Below are positions 56,622 to 64,000 of a stretch of DNA of 64,000 nucleotides, one piece after another (the stretch's first letter is position 1; every line of letters begins with the position of its first letter). The translations under genes were made by a program, and so were the position numbers. Origin of the DNA: Atopobiaceae bacterium (GTDB taxonomy: Bacteria > Actinomycetota > Coriobacteriia > Coriobacteriales > Atopobiaceae). The DNA lies in the NCBI GenBank assembly GCA_022483015.1, contig JAKVOB010000001.1:1-64000 (forward strand). The letters run 5' to 3'. The notes under the pieces are model-generated. The model was not told where the DNA came from, ran no database searches, and was given only the letters and a program-made list of their open reading frames with translations.

Positions 56622-58144
56622 CGGTCCAGACCTCCCTGCGCGGCCTCGAGCGCCTCGACCACGGCTCGGGCCTTGTTGTGGCACTCCTGGTATTCCTTCT
56701 CGGGCACGCTGTCGGCCACGATGCCGGCACCGGCCCGCACGTACACGCGGCCCCCTCGGTGGTAGGCGAGCCTGATGCCGATGCAGACGTCGAGGTTGCC
56801 CGTGAGGTCGAGGTAGCCCACCGTGCCTCCGTAGATGCCGCGCCGGTCGCCCTCGAGCTCGCGGATGACCTGGCAGGCGCGGATCTTGGGCGCACCCGAG
56901 AGGGTGCCTGCGGGCAGCAGCGACCCGACGGCGTCGAGCGCGTCGAGCCCGTCGCGGATGCGGCCTCGCACCGAGGAGGCCAGGTGCATGATGTGCGAGT
57001 AGCGCTGCACCTCGAGGTGACGCTCCACGGACACGCTCCCGAACTCGCTTATGCGGCCGAGGTCGTTACGTCCCAGGTCCACGAGCATGTTGTGCTCGGC
57101 CAGCTCCTTCTCGTCGGCGAGCAGCTCGGTCGCCAGGGCCTCGTCGGCCTCGGGGGTGGCCCCACGGGGACGGCTCCCGGCGAGCGGGAAGGTATGGAGC
57201 ACGCCGTCCTCGAGCTTGACGAGGGTCTCGGGGCTGGCACCTGCCAGCTCGAGGTCGGCGCTCGCCAGGTAGAACAGGTAGGGAGAGGGGTTGGTCGTAC
57301 GGAGCACGCGATAGCAGTCGAGCAGGCTCCCCTCGAAGTCCGCGGCAAGCCGGTTGGAGAGCACCACCTGGAAGATGTCACCCTCCTGGATGTGGCGCTT
57401 GGCGGCCGCGACCATGTCGCAGTAGGCGGCCTCGCTGAAGCGGGGCGTGAGCGGGCTCGTCATGCGGCCGGGTACGGACGTGGCAGGCTCGCCATGCCTC
57501 ACGAGGTCGCGGAGGCGGAGAAGGTCGGCGCAGGCTCGGTCGTAGGCCTCGGCGACGCGCGTCGGGTCGGACACGTCGACGTTCGCCACGAGCACGATCT
57601 TCTGGCGGTATGAGTCATAGGCGACGACGCGCTCGAAGAGCATGAGGTCGACGTCGTTGAAGCCCTCGTCATCCGTGGCATCGGGCAGGTCTGGCAGGGC
57701 TGTGGGCTCCACGTGCCCGAAGTACTCGAACGAGAAGTACCCCACGAGACCGCCGGCGAAGGGCGGCATGCCCTCCACGCGAGGCGCGCGATGCTCCGCC
57801 AGCACGCGACGGATGACCTGTGCCGGGGGCTCGTCGAAGGTCCGCTCCGTGCCGCCCTCGCGCACATGCGTCCCGGCACCACGGCACGAGAGCTCCAGCG
57901 AGGGGTCGAAGCCCAGGAACGTCCAGCGGCCACGAGCCGCCCCCGGCTCGGCCGACTCGAGCAGGTAGCAATGGCCGCTCACCCGCTGCAGGCGACGCAG
58001 GCACTCGATGGGACTGGCCACATCGGAGAGCATCTCGCACGCGATGGGCACACGGGCGTAGTCCCCCGCGGCAGCGAGGCCCGACACCTCGTCGAGCGAG
58101 GGTGCGACCCTGACGTTCCTCTCGGCCTGGTCCTCTTCGCGCAT
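56618..58144 (-). CDS. trpE: Anthranilate synthase component I
   Basis: A 508-residue chorismate-utilising enzyme. The tryptophan feedback-binding LLES is present near residue 60 (CYLLESAEPG), as is the catalytic core: IQEGDIFQVVLSNRL, PSPYLFYL, AGSRPRGATPEAD, LVDLGRNDLGR, and GTLSGAPKIRA and VRAGAGIVADSVPEKEYQE near the end. Being first in the operon, it is controlled by the T-box directly upstream. Its own start is ATG 58144 with GGAAGGGGA 7 nt away. Confidence 0.95.
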   Translation of the reverse strand: MREEDQAERNVRVAPSLDEVSGLAAAGDYARVPIACEMLSDVASPIECLRRLQRVSGHCYLLESAEPGAARGRWTFLGFDPSLELSCRGAGTHVREGGTERTFDEPPAQVIRRVLAEHRAPRVEGMPPFAGGLVGYFSFEYFGHVEPTALPDLPDATDDEGFNDVDLMLFERVVAYDSYRQKIVLVANVDVSDPTRVAEAYDRACADLLRLRDLVRHGEPATSVPGRMTSPLTPRFSEAAYCDMVAAAKRHIQEGDIFQVVLSNRLAADFEGSLLDCYRVLRTTNPSPYLFYLASADLELAGASPETLVKLEDGVLHTFPLAGSRPRGATPEADEALATELLADEKELAEHNMLVDLGRNDLGRISEFGSVSVERHLEVQRYSHIMHLASSVRGRIRDGLDALDAVGSLLPAGTLSGAPKIRACQVIRELEGDRRGIYGGTVGYLDLTGNLDVCIGIRLAYHRGGRVYVRAGAGIVADSVPEKEYQECHNKARAVVEALEAAQGGLDR

Positions 58145-58171
58145 CTCGGTCCCCTTCCTTGTCAGGTCAGG

Positions 58172-58220
58172 GAAGACAAGAAAGAGCCCACCCCTGACTG
58201 TGTAGTCAAGGGCGGGCTCT
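58172..58220 (-). terminator. Regulated terminator of the trp T-box
   Basis: On the minus strand a 17-bp stem (AGAGCCCGCCCTTGACT with AGTCAGGGGTGGGCTCT, two mismatches/wobbles) with loop ACAC is followed by TTTCTTGTCTT. It sits 39 nt upstream of trpE and directly after the T-box sequence. Confidence 0.92.
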
Positions 58221-58440
58221 CTGAGCTCGCGGTGCCACCTTGATTCACGGGGGAGGACCCCCGTGCGCTTAGTAGGATACCGACATATCCCTGGCAGCTC
58301 ACGCGTGCCTGACGTCGTGGATACTGAGTGGGCAAGCCACCGTTCCCCGCGCCCTCAGCGGCCCATTTGCTGGTTTGGGTCCGGCCTGGATCTCACCACC
58401 CCAGGCTCTCTTTGCGTCCATCGCCAGCGTTACTTCCGCT
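58183..58440 (-). ncRNA. Tryptophan-specific T-box leader
   Basis: The leader RNA has the hallmark T-box AAGGTGGCACCGCG (58241-58228), whose UGGC bulge pairs with the NCCA end of uncharged tRNA. UGGC fits a GCCA end, as expected from the G73 of bacterial tRNA-Trp. Stem I runs from AGCGG (58440-58436) to CCGCT near 58360, with the GA-motif AGTA on its 5' side. The specifier UGG is at 58365-58363 in AAATGGG. Low charged tRNA-Trp should favour the antiterminator over the adjacent terminator and turn on trpE-G-D-C-FB-A. Confidence 0.93.
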
Positions 58441-58474
58441 TCATAGGTTTCTTGGTGCTATTCGATTGGTTGGC

Positions 58475-58503
58475 AGTCTAGGAGCATCAGGCGCCGATGT
58501 CAA
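58475..58503 (-). promoter_or_regulatory. trp operon promoter
   Basis: A perfect TTGACA (58503-58498) and TAGACT (58480-58475) with a 17-bp spacer. The expected start near 58468 gives a leader of about 325 nt, in line with a T-box. The -35 lies inside the hairpin 58490-58520. Confidence 0.85.
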
Positions 58504-58520
58504 ACGACGATGTCGGCGCC
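58490..58520. terminator. Hairpin after yccF, overlapping the trp -35
   Basis: GGCGCCGA (58490-58497) and TCGGCGCC (58513-58520) form a stem that begins 2 nt after the YccF-family stop. It probably ends that transcript; it shares DNA with the trp promoter. Confidence 0.5.
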
Positions 58521-58522
58521 CT

Positions 58523-58882
58523 CTACACGACCTCGGCCCCGAAAGGCATGAGGGCGAGCTTTGCCTGCTTGAAGCACTGCAGGCCGAAGGGGATCCCGAT
58601 GATGGTGACGCAGCAGACAGCCCCTTGGATGAGGAAGGCGATCGCCAGCTCGACACCGCCGAAGACGATCCAGAGGACGTTGAGGAGGAACGAGCCGGCT
58701 CCCCCACCGTAGCTGACCTCACGGCCGAAGGGCAGGAACGAGAGGCTTGCCAGCTTGAAGCACTGCGTCCCCACGGGGATCCCTACGATGGTGATGCACC
58801 AGATGAGTCCCACAAAGGCCCAGGCCAGCCCTTGCCAGAGCCCGCAGAGGACGAACCAGAAGACGTTGCCGACCGTAGACAT
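58523..58882 (-). CDS. YccF-domain membrane protein
   Basis: A 119-residue protein with two copies of the short YccF repeat (CITIVGIPVGTQCFKLASLSFLPFG and VTIIGIPFGLQCFKQAKLALMPFG, each followed or preceded by hydrophobic helices, shown here as domain marks). The family is of unknown function, in the inner membrane. ATG 58882 is chosen as MSTVGNVFWF is the normal start and GAGAGGTGGG precedes it. It is the last gene before the trp promoter. Confidence 0.85.
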   Translation of the reverse strand: MSTVGNVFWFVLCGLWQGLAWAFVGLIWCITIVGIPVGTQCFKLASLSFLPFGREVSYGGGAGSFLLNVLWIVFGGVELAIAFLIQGAVCCVTIIGIPFGLQCFKQAKLALMPFGAEVV

Positions 58883-58922
58883 GACGCCCACCTCTCCCTG
58901 CACCGCATGGGTGCATGTCGAC

Positions 58923-59546
58923 TCAGACGATGGTGACCCCCAACAGCATAGCAAGCCCCACGGCCTGCTCGGGGCTCACCTTGGCGCCCTTGAGCTCACG
59001 GAAGTCCTCCGATACCGAGATGCCGTCGATGGTGCACCCCGAGAGGTCGACCCCCTTGAGCGACGTCCTGAAGAAGTCGGCGCGCGTGAGGTCCACGCCA
59101 TCGAGACGCGTGTGCTTGAGGCGGGCCTCCTGCACGAAGGCCTCCTTGCAACGGGAGTCGGTGATGCTCGTGCGCTCGAGGATGGTCTTGCCGAGGTTGG
59201 CGTAGACGGCCGAGCAGCCATCGAGCGAGCAGCCGCGGAGCAGGGCCTCGACGAGCTCGATGCCGTCGAGGCGGCAGCTCCTGAGGGAGCACCCCACCCA
59301 CCAGGTCCCATGGGCCTTCGCGTTGGAGAGGTCGCACCCCTTGAAGGTGCAGTTGGTGAGGCTCGCGCGCTTGAGCTGGACCCCCGAGAGGAGGCAGTGG
59401 TCGAAGGTGCAGTCGGTGAACTCGGCCTGCGTGAGGTCCACCGCAGTGATGGCGTCCGCGGGGTCATCCGTCGAGAGGTCCTCCCCCGTGAAGGTGAGGC
59501 CCTCCGCATAGTTGCCGCCCTCGGCCAGCGCTTCGATCATGGACAT
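58923..59546 (-). CDS. Pentapeptide-repeat protein
   Basis: A 207-residue cytoplasmic protein made largely of A(D/N)LXX-type pentapeptides (VDLTQAEFTDCTFDHCLLSG, CDLSNAKAHG, VDLTRADFFRTSLKGVDLSG), predicted to fold as a four-sided right-handed beta-helix. Some family members, such as Qnr and MfpA, mimic DNA and protect gyrase, but most have unknown roles, so nothing more can be claimed. The start at 59546 has GGAGGG 9 nt upstream; a second ATG is two codons inside. It lies 24 nt after the phosphatase gene on the same strand. Confidence 0.88.
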   Translation of the reverse strand: MSMIEALAEGGNYAEGLTFTGEDLSTDDPADAITAVDLTQAEFTDCTFDHCLLSGVQLKRASLTNCTFKGCDLSNAKAHGTWWVGCSLRSCRLDGIELVEALLRGCSLDGCSAVYANLGKTILERTSITDSRCKEAFVQEARLKHTRLDGVDLTRADFFRTSLKGVDLSGCTIDGISVSEDFRELKGAKVSPEQAVGLAMLLGVTIV

Positions 59547-59570
59547 GTGCGTCTTCCCTCCTGTGTGGCC

Positions 59571-62714
<3,144 letters not shown>

Positions 62715-64000
62715 CTATCCGCAGACCACCTCCGCGACGCTTCCCCCGGACTCCCTGGTGACCCGCACCTGGTTGGGGATGCGGTCCTCGAGCTCGGCCA
62801 CATGGCTGATGACGCCCACCAGGCAGTCCGCCGAGGCGAGCCCCGAGAGCACGTCCATGACGGCCTCCAGCGTATCGGGGTCGAGCGTGCCGAATCCCTC
62901 GTCGATGAAGACGGAGTCGATCTGGACGCCACCGGCGACGCGCTGGGCATAGTCTGACAGGCCGAGCGCGAGCGACAGCGATGCCTCGAACGACTCGCCA
63001 CCCGAGAGGGTCCCAGCGGGCCTCGAGGCCCCCGTGCGATGGTCGAGCACGTCGATGCCGAGGCCGGCCTTGGCAGAGCCCTTCTCGTCCGCCCTACGGA
63101 CCAACTCGTAGTTGCCGTCCGTCATGCGCGAGAGACGCTGGTTGGCACAGGCCAGGACCTGGTCGAAGTAGAACCCCATCACATAGCGCTCGAAGGAGAG
63201 GCGGGAGGTTCCGGAGAGCTGTCCGTTCGCGACGCCAGAGAGGCGCGAGGAGGCCGCGGACGCCCTCTCGAGCTCGATGAGGCGTGGACAGGCCCCCTTG
63301 ACCTGGCCGAGCACCTTGCGGCTGGACATCAGCAGCCCCTGCTCTGCGGACAGGGATGCCGCGGCCTCACGCTCGGAGGCGGAGGCCTCATCCATCAGGC
63401 CACGAGCCTCGTCGAGGTCGGGCGCCTGGTCCTCCTGGGAGAGTCCGAGGGCATCGCGCCGGCGCCCGCGCTCGGCGAGCGTCGAGCCGGCAGCGGCCTG
63501 AGCGGCGGCCGCGGAGAGGTCGGCCTTCCGGGCATCCTCGAGGGCATCCTCGATGGCGGCCCGATGCCTTCTGATGTCTGCGAGCTCTGACGTCGCGGAG
63601 GCCGCATCGGGAAGGGGCAGGTCACGGGCCAGAGCCGAGGCACGCTCGCCAGCCGTCGCCACGGTCGCGGAGGCCGCGGAGACGGCGTCCCTCGCGGACG
63701 AGAGCGAGTCCTGCGTCGTGGCAAGGTCCCGCTCGAGGCCACCTTGACGCCGCTCGATGCCGTCAAGCTCCTCCTTTGCCCGATCGAGCTGCTTGAGCCG
63801 CTCGTCGAGGCGACGGTAGTCCTCGGCCACCCGGTCTCGCTCCGCATGTGCCCTCGCGAGCGCGCCCCGCACGTCATCAGGGGTCACGTCGGGGAGGAGC
63901 CCGGCGGCACGGGCGAAGGCCGTGCGCGTGTGCTCGTCGAGCGTGGCCTTCTGGGAGGCCGCGTCCTGCTGCGCCTGGGACTCGGCCTCGACGGCCTCGT
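62715..64000 (-). CDS. sbcC: Nuclease SbcCD subunit C, C-terminal part (partial)
   Basis: The frame is open to the window edge and ends at 62715. The visible part has a long coiled coil (repeated Ala/Glu/Arg/Asp-rich heptads), followed by the C-terminal ATPase half: the signature RPAGTLSGGESFEASLSLALGL, the Walker B SVFIDEGFGTLDPDTLEAV, and an H-loop in VGVISHVAEL. This matches SbcC/Rad50, which with SbcD opens hairpins and processes broken ends. The ATP-binding N-terminal half and sbcD, which should lie upstream beyond 64000, are not seen. Confidence 0.92.
   Translation of the reverse strand, partial: EAVEAESQAQQDAASQKATLDEHTRTAFARAAGLLPDVTPDDVRGALARAHAERDRVAEDYRRLDERLKQLDRAKEELDGIERRQGGLERDLATTQDSLSSARDAVSAASATVATAGERASALARDLPLPDAASATSELADIRRHRAAIEDALEDARKADLSAAAAQAAAGSTLAERGRRRDALGLSQEDQAPDLDEARGLMDEASASEREAAASLSAEQGLLMSSRKVLGQVKGACPRLIELERASAASSRLSGVANGQLSGTSRLSFERYVMGFYFDQVLACANQRLSRMTDGNYELVRRADEKGSAKAGLGIDVLDHRTGASRPAGTLSGGESFEASLSLALGLSDYAQRVAGGVQIDSVFIDEGFGTLDPDTLEAVMDVLSGLASADCLVGVISHVAELEDRIPNQVRVTRESGGSVAEVVCG

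Overview
The window is one stretch of high-GC, gene-dense bacterial chromosome. Gene content points to an anaerobic or microaerophilic, gut- or mouth-type member of the Coriobacteriia (Olsenella/Atopobium-like). The evidence is third codon positions that are nearly all G or C, many ATGA-type 4-nt gene overlaps, a SUF-only Fe-S assembly operon, a T-box-controlled trp operon, a very large LuxR-type ATPase regulator and a VPTGV-type wall-anchored protein. The genus is an inference from gene content, not from a marker gene.

Layout. 1-2.2 kb: the end of an unknown gene, a small Cys-rich protein, two copies of a 56-bp palindromic repeat, an acyl-ACP thioesterase and a nitroreductase. 2.2-7.7 kb: the minus-strand operon sufC-sufB-sufD-sufS-sufU followed by an IscR-like Rrf2 regulator. 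A palindrome at the suf promoter resembles one upstream of cysK (12 kb), suggesting shared Fe-S/cysteine control. 7.9-11.7 kb: a hypothetical protein, a lipoprotein gene broken by a small tandem duplication, and the LuxR-type regulator. 11.9-16.8 kb: cysK and a single-chain purL, each followed by a terminator.

17-22 kb: two plus-strand operons. One combines a VTC-domain protein, a DUF4956 membrane protein and a Cthe_2159-type beta-helix lipoprotein. The other combines a TlpA-like lipoprotein, a 52-residue one-helix CxxC protein and a polyferredoxin membrane protein, which together look like a transmembrane thiol-redox relay. 22-28.5 kb: queD, a GNAT/molybdenum-carrier-like fusion, an uncharacterised ATP-grasp plus esterase pair (the esterase has a long Lys/Ala/Pro tail), a helical accessory protein, a triple-repeat Ltp-domain protein and a membrane protein. 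28.8-32 kb: a frameshifted diguanylate cyclase and a HypR/RclA-like hypochlorite-defence operon with a clear operator.

32-44 kb: glutamate synthase gltB-gltD, an amidohydrolase, a GH1 phospho-glycosidase with its RpiR regulator, a SemiSWEET and a membrane acyltransferase. 44-51.4 kb: a 1425-residue surface protein, a UPF0104 membrane protein and a DUF4143 ATPase preceded by a perfect 28-bp palindrome. 51.4-58.5 kb: the complete tryptophan operon trpE-G-D-C-FB-A, with trpF and trpB in one open frame, behind a consensus promoter and a tryptophan T-box. 58.5-64 kb: YccF, a pentapeptide-repeat protein, a tyrosine phosphatase, ligA with a one-base frameshift, and the C-terminal part of sbcC.

Three reading-frame breaks occur (8.5, 29.1 and 61.0 kb). 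Two are single extra bases in short C/G runs, one of them in the normally essential ligA, so sequence error should be excluded before any of them is called biological.
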